In this document: one piece after another, positions 50,581 to 63,550 of the stretch
How the letters are laid out: every line of letters starts with the position of its first letter
How positions within the stretch are numbered: the first letter of the stretch is position 1
NCBI RefSeq assembly: GCF_036370855.1
Contig: NC_088099.1
Span: forward strand, 17,885,501 to 17,949,500
Source of the DNA: Dromaius novaehollandiae
Lineage: Eukaryota > Chordata > Aves > Casuariiformes > Dromaiidae
DNA: 64,000 nucleotides
Direction of reading: 5' to 3'
The notes under the pieces: model-generated
The model's input: the letters and a program-made list of their open reading frames with translations, nothing else
Databases searched by the model: none
Told to the model about the DNA's origin: nothing
Made by a program: the position numbers and the translations under genes

Positions 50581-53500
50581 AAGACTGACCCTAGACTATA
50601 GAGATAGAGCAGATGTTATTGATAGTTTGACTGCTCTTGGGGACATTTCTTAGAGTGGCATGATCAGACATGGTAGTGGATGAAAAAGAACTAAAACAGA
50701 AGCTCATAAAATATTAGGGGTGACAACAATACAAAGCAACAACAGCCAGCTTGTAGGAAAGGAAAGTTTCTGGTCTGCCCATGGCAGCAAAATCTGCCAG
50801 CAAAATGCCCAAGGAAATATTGAGCAGATGAAGACCAGTTTGCCTTGAGTGCCTACAGTTCATCAAGTCTAATCTAGCAGCATTCACAAGAAGTCATTCT
50901 TAGTTTATTCTCCCATCAATTTATTTGAACCAGTATGTCTTTAGAGTCAACCAGCTATACTAAAAGGATATTTTCCAGCATATACTGTTGCAACAAAGAA
51001 GAGAACAGTGGAACACATTTTTCCCAAACCATTTACTAGTCCCAAGGGGGATATAATTTCCTTTCAAACTGAACTTCATTTCAATTCATAAGACATTTTT
51101 ATTGGTCATCTTGGACTAAGTAATTGACTCTTTTGGAAGCAGTTCCCTCATTGTCGCAATATCAATTAGTCAATGAAATATCATAAGGTAAAGTGAGAAA
51201 CTAACAAGATATGCATATGCTCCCACAAGTCACTTTAAGTAAAATCCTCTTTCTTTTACTCAGCTGCATACTTGTTATTCAGAACTTCACACCAACTTAT
51301 CTAAATGAGCAACAGTTTGTTTTGACATGGAGTGGCAGAAAATACAGCTACATGAAAAAGTCAACAGCAGCATTCACACCCTCAGTAGATACAGGTATCA
51401 TATAAAGCAGGAAGAGGCTACTGCATGTTGTGCTAAGCACATTTCTGAAAACAGCTGCAGTAAGTCATACTGGCCTACAGAAGGGTCAAGAACTCTCTTC
51501 CACCTGAGCACTCCCGCTGTGGGTCAAGGATGCTGCTATCTCACACGTTTTATGTCAACACAGTAAATCTGAAGAAAGTTCCCCTCTGTGGCTGATACGA
51601 CTCTCTGGATCTTCACTGCTATTACCAATGTAGGGAAAATGATAGAAAAAGAGCATATGGTAGATTGAGGTATTGAGATGAAAAATATAGTGATCAAACA
51701 GCAGGTAGATTCTCCAGAGCCACCAGCTGTGGATACTGAGTCAGCTTTGTCTAACTGGCGCTGCACAAGAACGCTGCTACACACCAGAGATCTGGTCCCA
51801 GCATGCTGTATGTACACTATGTATTTCAGGTTTGATGTAGTTTTCTTTCATGATCTGTTCTGAATAAGTTTACTATACTGTACAGTTAAGGAGTATATGA
51901 GAGTTCACTATTTATGACTAGTTGGCCATTGTGTCATGTTTTTCTTTTCATTCATCTTTGGTCAAGGAAAGATCAATAGCTTGTGCTCTGCTCAAGAATA
52001 ATGTAATCAATGCTATGTTTTGAAAGATTAAATTGCCACTTTATCAGGAAATATCAGAAAAAGTCATCTGAAAACCTGAATAAAATCTTCAGCAATGGAG
52101 AGCAGAAACTGTATATTAAAAAGGCCAGAAAGAAGAATATATATGAAATCTTCATTATTGCAGACTAGACTGAATCACCAACATTCTCATGACATGATAT
52201 GACATGACATATAACTGTTACCAACGGAAATCTGATTAGCTGATTCAAGTACAGTAGCTTTTTTAGAGTTGTATCCAAATAATGAGGAAGAATTAAAGAC
52301 CCAGGCAAAGTTTCACAAAGCAAATAATTTCATTTTAATTAAAACCATACAGGCATAGTTTTGGATGCACTGGATACTCTGGAGCTCTTTGCTTCATTTG
52401 AACACAAGTGATTTTAAGCCTATTATTACTTGAATATATTATACTACATCCCCTACTTGGAAAAAAAAGCATAGAATAGGCAGCAGAAAAATACATTTCC
52501 CTTATCCCTCCCAATTTGAATGTGGCATACCAGCAAGCTTTGGCATGGAACCATATATTAATACTACACATCTATAAGGGAATCGTATACCACACTTTTA
52601 CGTTGCAGTCTTAGCCAATGTTTCCTTCTTGTAAAACATCCAAGATTTCTGGTAGAAGTTTTATTACAAAAGATGCATTGTTTCCACTGAGTTATGTACT
52701 AAGAATAATCAGGAAAAATTGTGATATTTACCGTAACAGAAACAAGACATCCCTATTATTTGCTATTGATGAAACTGTGTTTTGAAAAGACCTTGAAGAG
52801 CTATGATTAGCTTCAGAGAGGTAAGAAAATAATATTAATTTCTATGTCTTCATTTTGCAAGCTGCCTGGGCTTACAGCATGATCCTTAATAGGGTCAGAA
52901 ACTGGTAGCTGAAAATCTTTGCCCTTTTGACCTCCTGTGTGGGGGAACAGAAAAGAGCCTAGGGAGTGGGGCAACGCAAGTGCTGTAGTGGCATTTCGCT
53001 GGCTGGGGGCATAATAACTGGTGGTCTGTAAAGTACACACTGATGACATGACATTTTTGTTGTTTCCAGCTGCTAAATGTCACTAAAATAAGCTACAATC
53101 CTTTAAATAGTTTCCACCAATTACTTTACCATTGCTGCAGTTACCTCAGGTATGCAGTGTGATCACAGATCTAATGTTCTGGTCAGTAGTAAGTGGGGAA
53201 GCACTGCACATGCATGCATGGTTGCTGCGTTATAGTTTCTTTTTCAGCTAGGCTCGCAATGTAATGATGTTTAAGAACTGCTCATGGGAGTATGAGAGGA
53301 AAACAAAGCAAATGGGGAAAATCTGGCCATGCAACCTCTCAGCAGAACTGCCGGGTGGAGGCAGCGTGCAGTGCGAGTGTTGCAACCAGGGCAGGTGGCA
53401 GTGCAGGACGGGGAGGAGAAAATGACTTCTCATAGCCCACATACGTAGTTGGAAATGCCACTTGTAATGAGATTTCAGCTAGCACATATTGCATCATTCA

Positions 53501-56500
53501 CCAGCTTAAAACAATAAAGGTACATTGCTTGTCCTCATAAAAATGTTAGCACAAACTCATCTGCACAGTCAGGGTACAAAGTTGGATGAGGCTGGTATGT
53601 CTCCTTTTCCAGAACAGGAGGAACTGACATTTTGTGGGTTATTTTGGATACAGAACAGTATAGTGAAGAAATCATGCTCTCCTTCATAAAAACTAGTGTG
53701 TAAGCGTAAAAAAAGTCACATTAACTGAGGCTTTCCTCTCTGAGAACAGGTAAAGTTAAACATGTCACAGCTTAAGGAGACAGTTCTTTTGTAATCACAC
53801 AAAGAGGAAAGGGATGTCAAATAATTTGGATTTACCCAAATCATCCACTATCATATTGTAAGAACCACAGCTGAGACCAATTTCAACAAGTTTTTCAATG
53901 GTTTCTTTGGTGCTATGAAGTTAGGAAAAACACATAACATTTTTGGGTATACAGGAAATATTCATAAGCATAAAGTTTAGAAAGTATTTAAACAATGTAT
54001 TTTGTTAGTAGCTTAATCCCATCTTTTTCTTCTCTCTGTAGTATAACTTGTACAGCTTCTCCGAACTATACAATGAGCTATTATGACAATTCCCTAATAG
54101 ATAGTTTCTGTGGCACCCTTAACACTACATGAAAAATGTATGAATTATCTGAATTGTGTCAGGCTATAAATGACTGAACACACTGTTCATTGCCATGTCA
54201 GACATATTTATCAATATGTTACTGTGATGTTGCCTTTCCTGCAAAATGTTGTTAAAAAATAGGGTGATTTTAAAATTGGAGAACAAAAACTACACATGGA
54301 TAATGACTGAATTATATAGTAAAGGTAACTGTTAACTATGCCTCTCAGATAAGATATTTTGAGAACAGACCTTTGGATGCTGCAGTGACAGAAAAGATGA
54401 GTTCAGAACCCTGGCTTGAAATCTGTGCAATTTATTAGGCTTAAGGAAGGCCACTGCACTTCTGGAGAATTTGGGATGGGGACCTTCACACAGTCCCCTC
54501 ACAGCTGGCGGGAAAAGCGATGCTAAGGATGATCCCTTCCTATCCTCAGCCTTCTGTAACAGGACTTGTGCTAGGAAGCAGCCTTTGAAGAAAATCCCTT
54601 CGGAGGGAGGGAGCTTATGTTGAAATCTCCCTGCACATAGTGTGACTGTTCACCAAGGACAGAACATAATTGCCGGCAGATCCCATGACCTCTGCCCAAA
54701 GACAGAATTATTACAAAGCCTAGTCTGATATCCCAGTACAGTCTGTACAAATAAAATGACAATAAACTCAAGGCAGCTGTCAGAGAGAGGTTCCAGTATG
54801 GCCAAATCAAGATCCTGGTCTTCAGCTTTCTTTATATTGGTAATGGAAGACAGTAAATAGCACAGCATCAATTCTTTTCACTTTTCAGGCCGCAAAGCAG
54901 CCGAAACATACCTGAAGATGGACATTACCACCTCTTAGTCTAACCTGGCTAAAGCGTTGGCTGAGGCATCCCTCTCTCTGGGTGGGGTGGAGGCATGTTG
55001 CAGCAGGAAAGCCAATTGGTTCCAGGTTTCTCCTGCGCTCCTCAGATGTTCAGAAACCAGGGCTGTTGTAGAGGAAGAAGTGGGGCAGACAGGACTACAC
55101 AGGCAGAGACGAACAATGCCTTAGCAAGAACAAAAGAAATTCCAAATCCCACCAGTTTGTCAGATTACTCAAGACATTTGACTGAATGTCAAAAATGTTT
55201 CAATGAAACCTTTCACCACCGAGATCTTATTTCTAGGCCTTCTTTTGAAAAAAAATCCTGAAATTTAGTACTTAACTACTTAATTTCAAGTTCCCTCAAA
55301 TATGTGTTTATAATTCCATTGTGCAAATGTGACTCAAAACAATAAGACTTTGAACTAGTTAACTTGAATCCAGAGTAATACTATTCTAAGTCCTATCAGG
55401 ATAAAAATTTAAACCTCACATCCAGCTTTTTGAGTCTTCCTAATGTCTCTATTTCACCCTGAAAATTTCACAAATGACTGGAAGACATGTCTCACACACT
55501 TATTTGGTTCATACCCAGCAGCTCCATAGAACCGATCACTTTTTTTGCAGGTGGATTTGGTCTGCAGGGTGCTGACTTTAATAATGTGTATGATGCCATG
55601 GGTACCATCAAGAAGCATGACAATGTGATTCACATGCTGCCTACAGATTTTCCACACTCTATTTGTATTGTAGAGCTTATTCTCTTTCATATCATTTGGA
55701 TGAACACTCAGAATAATGATTTGGTCTGTGTAACTGTTTTTTCCATTTCTGTCATTAAAGCTGCTTTCAGGGCAATGTGAAAACGGCAACAAAAGACTTT
55801 CCCACATCACAAATCACTGTAGTACTTACTGTGCACTATATCAATAAAAAGATTAGCCTTCTTATAGGAAAAGGATGACAAAGTCCACAATTGTCCAAGC
55901 CATGAGAAAAATGAGGTTCTGTTTCAACTAAACCAGCTAGTAACAATGTCACATTTTAACCCTCAGCTCCTTGGGTACAGTAGAGGGCTCGCAAGTGGAT
56001 ATTATCTTATGCGCAGCATTAAATTAGTGCCATTAGCCTTGTAGGTCAGCCCTTTGAAGTCAAGCAGACATTTTGCTATTGATTTCTATGGAGCCAGGAT
56101 TTCATATTTATTTCCACTGAATATTTACTTCAAACCATCAGGAAAAATTTCTGCTTAGAAGCCCAGAACAGAAATGTGAAACAGAAGGATCTGGGAACAG
56201 GGATTTCTCCCTTGGTGTGAATGCAGCATCTTCCAGCACCATTTCAACTGACAGCAATCTATGCAGTCTCTGAGACAGCCCTGCAGGAACTAACAGATGT
56301 GTTTAAAATACTTACAGAAATCAATTCTAATGGCTTTACAGGAGTGGAGGGAGGAAGTGACAGGCAAAAAAATGACCCAAGTGAAGCTGAAGCAAATAGA
56401 AATGGGGCTGGGTGAGGGAGGAAGAGGCTAAACTTAAACCTGCAGCAGTGCAATGTTGAAAAGATGAAGCAAATCCCATACATATCCCATACAAATCTAG

Positions 56501-57804
56501 GTCTTCAAGGTTCAACAGGTCATGGCTCGACTCAGCCAGGCAGAGGAATTTGGGAGAGGGAGAACTCAGATTCTGTTCCCATTCATCAAAAGAAGAAAAG
56601 TGCCAGGCTCAATGATTTTATCAGTTAACCATTTTTAGGAATGCTATGATCTGATGGCTAATTTCCAAAAGGCCTGGCTTCTATCATTAAGAAATCATGT
56701 TCTACAAAGACAGAAAGAGAGAGCCAGCAACAAAAAATGTACCAAAAGTGGGGGAAAGAAAAGCAGTATACCTGGCCAGGAACGGGTCACAATAAAATGC
56801 ACAATGAGGAGCTACAGATGCAGAATTTTGGGGGGCTGCAAGGAGAAAGAAACACAGCAAACCTTCAGGGTTATGGACATGATTACCAATATGTAAGAAT
56901 GGACCTAAATGATGCACAGTAAACACAGGACAAAAAGATTGCTTCTTATAGCAAAGAGTTTCCAATCTAATTGTACCTGTGGGTATCACTTAATCCAACA
57001 AATTACAATAAAATTGCTGAGAGAGATCATAGTGGAGCTTGAACAGTCATGCTGCTTCTGTGACAGCCCTATTAAGGTACATTAAACTGCAGTGACAATC
57101 AAATCAAAGATATGACACAAATTTTCATTTCTGAATATAAAAAGGGAAAGATCTGTTTCAAGAAAGCACATAAGAGAGTCTTACAGGATGTTCAAGAGTG
57201 TTTACATACAGTTTTCTATTCGTTCTAAAAGAAAAAAAAAATACAGTCCTTTTTCTTTGGTATTTCCATAGCCCCTGGGCTCATTTTTAATTTGTAACCA
57301 AGGATTTGAATTATCTAGGAAGGGTCAAAATAGGAATTCTTATTTCTTTGTGCATTTCCTTCCAGTCAGCCTACACAAACCCAAGTGGAATTCATTGTTT
57401 TAATGAGAAGAAAATGGAATGGCTTTTCATCTGAGTTCTTCCCATAGAGGATTCTCACTGGGTAGCAAAACATGCTGCACAGCATCAGGCCCTCAGCTCC
57501 CTTGGTTTTGTTCAGAAATGCACACACAACTTTTTTTAAAAAAGTAGTACCCCGTTGCAGAAACAGTCATTAAAGGAAGCTCAAGTCTCTCAGAGCAATC
57601 ACACTTGTTGAAGTGAATTTGGGAGGTGTCCATTTTCTTGCCTGCTTGACATAATCCAGGATCTGATTTGCTGAAGTTCCCAAGCTCTCAGTCCTGAACA
57701 AAGCCAACATGAACCGTGCTTTGCACATACATAGCATGGTCTGATGCCAGATGTTCTGAAAAACAAGGTCCTGGTATCTCAGGTAAGATGCTTCAAAATC
57801 AGCA
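50581..57804. other. Non-coding DNA, no gene recognised
   Basis: About 7.2 kb with no confident exon, RNA gene or preserved transposon. A polypyrimidine tract plus AG acceptor-like site lies at about 54878-54895 (see findings). A 'ttgatttctatggagccaggatttca'-type phrase at 56078-56104 resembles the edge of old amniote MITE-like repeats. Open frames of up to 118 codons (55454-55810, minus) have no recognisable product. Confidence 0.58.
52189..52214 (+). repeat. Short (ATGAC)n-like tandem repeat
   Basis: Four imperfect copies of atgac/atgat units in about 25 bases, seen directly. Minor simple repeat. Confidence 0.75.
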
Positions 57805-57875
57805 GGTGCTTTCTGACCTGAATCTCTGTGCCTTAGCTTCCCAACTGTAAAATGGGTCTATCGGCTATCACTCAT
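57805..57875 (+). mobile_element. MIR-like SINE core fragment
   Basis: ctctgtgccttagcttccca at 57823 followed by actgtaaaatgggtctat matches the best-conserved MIR stretch ('ctctgtgcctcagtttcctcatctgtaaaatgg'). Only this short segment is clear, and the flanks are too decayed to extend it. Confidence 0.62.
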
Positions 57876-60454
57876 CAGGAGATCATTTTGTCCAATCTAA
57901 ATCAAGACTCTTTGTGCATACTCAAAATTTTCATTTCATTAGGAAAGCAAAGGCATACTCTGTCTTTAGATATGTTTTTATTTTTCATTTCAAATTCATA
58001 TTTAACATGGCAAAATGAAAGCTCTCAAGTTTTCCATTTACCTTTTTTCTTGGCAGAAACTATTCAGCACAAACTAGTAAATAGTTCTGCATCCTGAAAT
58101 TGCATTGCAAATGAATTATGTATGATAAAAAATTATTTAATACAAAAATTAATTTAATAATATTTTTACACTTTGCTTTTTATGAGGATTTTTTTTAAAC
58201 AGAGACCTTCTGGAAAAGGCAATAAAACACATTGGGCAGTATCCTAGTGGCACTGGTGCAGTCACCAGTGAGAGCTGGACTCCGTACTTGGATTTCAGCC
58301 ACCTGAGAAAATAAAGCAGCAGTAGCAAGCTCTTAGTCCTAATATGGAATAGGAGAGTGGCAGGGAGCGCAGCGCTTTGCGTGAGGATGTCAGAAGAATG
58401 ACGAGATGGAGCGATCTTTGTTTTGTTTCTCGAGGCAAATGTGCTGTAGCTCACTTGAGCCTGAGCTTGACCCCTTCTGCTCCAGCCTGCCTTTTCCTCA
58501 GCGGTCACCTCAACATTTGCTGACCAAAGCACCTGCTTCTCTGGATTCCCCTCACAGCTCCAGCCCACTGGATTTGCAATCCCAGCATCTCCCTTCTGAG
58601 CCTCTTCTCCAGGCTTCTCTTTTGTGCTATTTCTCCCCTTTACCTAGTCATTTTTACTTGTCCTTAACTTGTCCCTTTGGAGATAGGGTTTAACCCACCC
58701 CTTAAAAACAAAAACAAAAAAACCCCCACAGAGCTGTGCATAGGAAGGGGAGTGGTGAAACTCAGGAAAAGAAAACAAGGAAGAGGCAAATGATTATGGG
58801 GACAAGAGTAAAAACGCAGGAGGAGGGGGCATCACGCATCTCTCCTACTAAGGCAGAGGATTAGAACAACCCACATGGGACCAATGTCCTGAAAAAGTCC
58901 AGGTTTGGCTGTTGTCCAAGGACACAGTGTAGCAGCTATATGCACGGCTGAGGGAAAACACCCAAATAAAATAATTACTCTGTGTAGTTATTGTCCTTTT
59001 CTGAATACTTTCATTGTCTCAGGGACACGTACAGGGTCTTTTCTTCTCCCCGAACTCCACCACCCACCCAGTTGGACCTGTGGTCTGTCCTGCTTCCAGA
59101 GTCATGCTGAACGTGCGTACGAGTTTGCCCCTCCACTGAACCTCAGCTTGCTCAGCAGCAACCACATTGCATTTTACCAGAGCTGAACTCTGGACAGGCT
59201 CATTGATTGTCCCACGTACCTTTGTCCTGCCCTTGAGGGACCTGCCCTTGCCACTCACATTTCTACCAGCTGTCCTGTACCAGTCAACACCATCTCTGTG
59301 GTCAGATGTTGGAAGTAGGGTAGCTTGAGGTAAGGCACAGGGAGAGAGGGCACGAAGGAGAGAGCAGGGGTGCCAGGACTGCTGGGCACCACTGGAGCAC
59401 ACAGGTCTGTCCTTTGCAAGCCAAACAGAGGTGGTCATGCCCCTATCACCTGTGTGAACAGACTCCAGATTCAAGTGAGAGCTGAATTGCCCCCAAGGTT
59501 ATTTTCCACGCTAGTAAGAAAGCATGGTTGTTCCTGAGCGAGAGCCAACATGTGAACAGCGGGGTTGCCCAAGAATTTGGGTTGGAGCACAAGCTCAAAC
59601 CCCTGCAGCAATGCAACAGACCAACCTCGACAGTTTTTAAGCTGCTCAGCTTGAATTCAACAGGCTCCTGGCCTCAGCATGGGGACCCTGACGGGCCACG
59701 AGCCACCTCCCACGGGGCCATCCACTTGCAACCGTCCCCATCCCCTCACTACGTCCTACTTCTTCCCACTTCTGCCAAAGTTTCCTTCTCACCTTTCCTG
59801 CCTTCAAGCAGCTTCCCATCTTAGCCACCATCTGAGCATTACGGTCCCCACTTGCATCTCCCTGCCCACCGCAGCAGCTCTTGCCCCTCCCTGTCCTGGT
59901 CTGGGAGCTTCCTCCTCCTCCACCACCTGCCCTCGTGCCACCCCGTGTGTGTGTACCTGTGGTGGAGGGGACATGGACATGTGCACAGGAGAGGCAGGCT
60001 CCCTTGGCCACAGGTCCAGCAACGAGCCACTGAGCTGCTTTTCAGGCCTTCTCCCATGAAATGGGGACACTGGAGTTTCTCAGACAAAAGCTCGCTGGTT
60101 TGGAGTTGACTTGCTTTTCTTTCAAGTAGCAAAGCAATACATTTTTTTTTCCTAGGCTTTTTTGCTAAGTGAGCTGGATTGGTTTAGAAGAGACAATTTC
60201 TTTTATAGAGAGCAAGCCAGCTTGAGGCAGGCACTAGCAGAGAAAATTTCTGCACAATCAAATAAATTTATAAGCATGAAAAACAGCACTATAATTTGAA
60301 CCGGGAGGTGTCTAAACAGGCAACTGCCTGCAGCCCCCACTGGTCATACAAGCAACGGCCCCAGCCCCACCACGTTTGCTATCAGCCTGGCTGCTTGCTA
60401 CCGTTTGACGTGGGGTATTTCTTTCCCCCTGCCTCATGCCTACCTTCTCAGGAG
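57876..60454. other. Non-coding DNA, no gene recognised
   Basis: About 2.6 kb. The part at 58370-60060 is GC-richer and pyrimidine-rich on the plus strand (notably 59700-59960). It yields several overlapping open frames on both strands (up to 151 codons, minus, 59019-59474), none resembling a known protein. An A-rich interrupted run lies at 58697-58722. Confidence 0.58.
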
Positions 60455-60575
60455 CTTTTTAAGGGACTTTATCAAAGGCTTTTTTGGAAAGCCAAATAAA
60501 TAATGTCGATCAGTTCCCTTGACCAGTTATTTAATGACATTTTTGAAGAATTCCATTAGTTTCATTAGAAATTAT
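60455..60575 (-). mobile_element. CR1-family LINE fragment, RT-coding part
   Basis: The top strand reads gggactttatcaaaggctt near 60463, ttttggaaagccaaataaat, aatgtcgatcagttccctt and gaagaattccattagtttc near 60545. This is the reverse complement of the CR1 polymerase segment usually seen as 'tttatcaaaggccttttggaaatcc...'. It is short, diverged and has no intact frame. It is separate from the CR1 tails further right, since it comes from a more 5' part of the element but lies to their left on the minus strand. Confidence 0.72.
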
Positions 60576-63094
60576 TAGTTTTCTATTTAGATGTAATGCT
60601 CCTGTTCTGTATAAGGGTGATATTTACTGACGCTACGTTACTTCTAAGTTAGCAAGGTTTTCTGTGTTGGCAGTACGTGTGCCTGCATATTTTGGCAGGG
60701 TTCAACTCATACAGTGATGAGGGCATTGTAAATACCTAGACAAATTAATAATGTAGCACCGAAGAGGAACACAAGTCAGTTAATATTAATGCTAATATCA
60801 AAACTGTCTGGAGCAGCAGACAAGATGATTTTTCTCATTGTCAGGAATAAAGGAAGATCAGCAAGGTCCACATATAGATTGCATAGGCTGGCTTTAAAAA
60901 TACTAAATAATTTGAAAAAAATCCTCATAGTTCCTCTTTAAAGAAATAATCAATGCTATATCTATCTCTCTGACTTGGTAAAAAACTGGAGCTATACCCT
61001 TCACCCAGGGCTGTCAATTTATGTTGACAGACCTTGATGAATATAATTACAGATCACCTAACTTGAGCAGAAATTGAAGGGGAGAAGTTAAAATGAAAAC
61101 CTAATATTGGAAAGAATTGATCAGCCTTCTTTCCTTTTCTCTCTGGAGCCTGCTCAAAGCTCATTTATTGGAAAGACTGATGGCAGCACAGAGACTGCGT
61201 GACTGGTCCAGGCTCACTGTGCAATGCACTTAAATGATTAGGGAATATTGGACACCTTCGCTGGAGACAGCTGTTTGTCCTGCAGTCTCGGGGCTGCGCG
61301 GCACTGCCTGCCAGCTGTACATCCAAGCGGCTGCGCAGACCCTCAGCCCGGCCTTTTAGTACTGATGATCGTGCAGGAGCCCTCGGCTGATCAATAGCAC
61401 CATTCCTCCACTGCTGTGGCTAAGAGCTAAAGAGACCAGTTGGTGCATATGTGATGACTAGAATTTAATTATATATCAGATTGATTTTCAATTAGAACTC
61501 CAAGGAGCTGCTTGCCAGAATTGCAAGTTCGTGAGAAAGGCCCTGTGTTTCCTTTTTAAATTCTTTTCTCCCCATATTCCTACACTATGTGGAATATTTT
61601 ACAGACTCTCTGCCTTTGACTCTCTGTCTGAGGATAAACAGCCAGTGCTAATAATGCGAAGATCAGCTCTAAGACTGAACGTATTCAAAGCTGGAAGAGG
61701 AACTTTTAAAATGTAGAATAAAATTAAAAGGCCTAGTTATAATGGCTTTTTTTTTCTCCATTCATGAAGGTTTCCCAGCACTGAGTTAAGAAGCAGAGCC
61801 TACCTTCAGATCAAGGGTTTTTGATGTTGGTCATAACACCAAAGAAGGCTGAATTTACTCCAGACTTTAAAAATGGAAATGTGTGAGTAATAAAACATTT
61901 TCATTTTATAAACCCATCTAAACCTAGTCCCAGATGAAACTGGGAATATTCTTCATACAAGAGTAACCAAATAAATCAGAATCCAAAAGTTTTCATGAAA
62001 CCCTCGTAGATCAGCTTCATTTCTTTTATGGATGCTCTTTTGGATGGCTGTTAACATCAGAGATTTTAATAGGGCTTTCAACAAAATGCAATCAGTATGT
62101 GAACTGTACACGGGGTGCACAGTTGAAAAATTGTAATGAAAAATTGGAAATGGAACTGGATCTCAGAGAAAAAAAGATATTAGTAAAGTTTTGGTGCTGG
62201 GTCTAATCTGCTTATTCCGAAATGTGGAGATGAAATTTGCCAATAAACTCACACTGAAATATTTTTAATTTAAATGATACAAAGTAGAAATTTTCATAAA
62301 ATATAAAATGTCAGGCAAAGTGTAAGCTTACACTTTCTTTTGGTGTGAACTGAAAGAAAAACCCTGAGCAAATGAATAAAGGGCAGCAATACAATAGCAA
62401 TAAAAAGGACTTGGACTATATTTATATTTTCTGAGATTGTTAACTCCACGCTGCAGCAGGCTTGGGAATGTCTTAGCTCATGGTGTGGACAAACGTGTGT
62501 GGCCTAGCCATCTCCACGTACAACCCTGACGACATGTCAGCTGCATCAGGCAGCCATGAGACTGGGGACAACCCCTAGAAGACTGCCAGGAGTGCCCACC
62601 ACAACGGCTGCCCGTGGGACCGCAGCCTTGCTGCCTGCAAGGGCACGGACACGGCGAGTGTGTCAGGCTGCAGCTAACTACCTGGGCTCCTCCCCTCAGG
62701 CCCAGTACAAATATAGCGAAACCAGGCAAATGCAGAAAACCTTTTAGACCGTCTATCACTGCATTCTCACAGTAATACATAAACCCTGAATTCTGGAGCA
62801 AAATCTCTGATTTTTATAAAATACAATTTTAACCTTTTACTTCCAGAAAGCTGCTCCCAAAGTAAAGATATGGCGAACAATAACTGAAGGTGAAGCCATT
62901 CTTCAATAAACTTGCAAACTGCTAAATATATACATTGTCTAGGTCCATTTGAGTGCCAGTATTTCTATAACATATTCTTATTTAGATTTTTTTCATTTTC
63001 TGACAAACTTGCATGAAAATCTTAACAACGTGTCTAGGAAAAAATCCTGCTTTCTTTCTCCTATCCAGCCACAAGCCAACTACTTTTTTGAGAT
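60576..63094. other. Non-coding DNA, no gene recognised
   Basis: About 2.5 kb. The segment 61170-61560 is non-repetitive and mixes a CpG-bearing centre (ggggctgcgcggcactgcct at 61289) with homeodomain-type cores (gaatttaattat and attgattttcaattag near 61461-61496). That texture is often seen in developmental enhancers. A GC-richer stretch lies at 62560-62690. No exon is recognised. Confidence 0.55.
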
Positions 63095-63535
63095 ATCGTA
63101 TCTACAATATCCCGTGACGAGTTCCACAGCTTAAATATGGTTTGCTTTGTTTGTTTTGAACCTGCCACCTAGTTCCCCCTCTTAGTTCTGATGATAATCA
63201 TGATTTTATAAACTGTATTATACCTCCCCCATTACCTCTTTTCCAAAAAGAATAGTCCTAATTGAATTACTGTCTCTTTTTCAAGTTTTTAATTAACCTT
63301 GTCTCCCTTCAACCTATGTTTCCTGGTTTTATTCTACCCATTTTGATAGGTGGGAGAACAGCTTTGCACATGATGTTCACAATTCAGGCACACCTTCTAT
63401 TTCTAATATTAAATGCTGATAATTCCTGTTCTATCTCTGCTCCTTTCCTTACCATTCCTAATTTTCTTTTCACTTTTTGTGCTTGCTCCTGCACATTAAG
63501 TTGATGTTTAGATAAAACTATTTATTAGAACTAAT
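63095..63535 (-). mobile_element. Old amniote CR1 LINE fragment
   Basis: The top strand carries the reverse complement of the 3'-proximal part of an old CR1. In order: gagttccacagcttaaat near 63119, tttgtttgttttgaacctgc followed by cacctagttc near 63147, catgattttataaactgtat near 63199, tacctcccccattacctctt near 63221, and later 'cacattaagttgatgttta' near 63493. This order and spacing fit a minus-strand insertion. Many substitutions show it to be old. The left end is uncertain. Confidence 0.85.
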
Positions 63536-63550
63536 TTTCCTAAGGAATGC

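Noticed and set aside
56078-56104. MITE-like edge phrase
   Set aside because: Too short to name a family or define ends.
59019-59474. 151-codon minus-strand open frame
   Set aside because: It lies in GC-richer pyrimidine-rich DNA with open frames on several strands, and has no recognisable domain.
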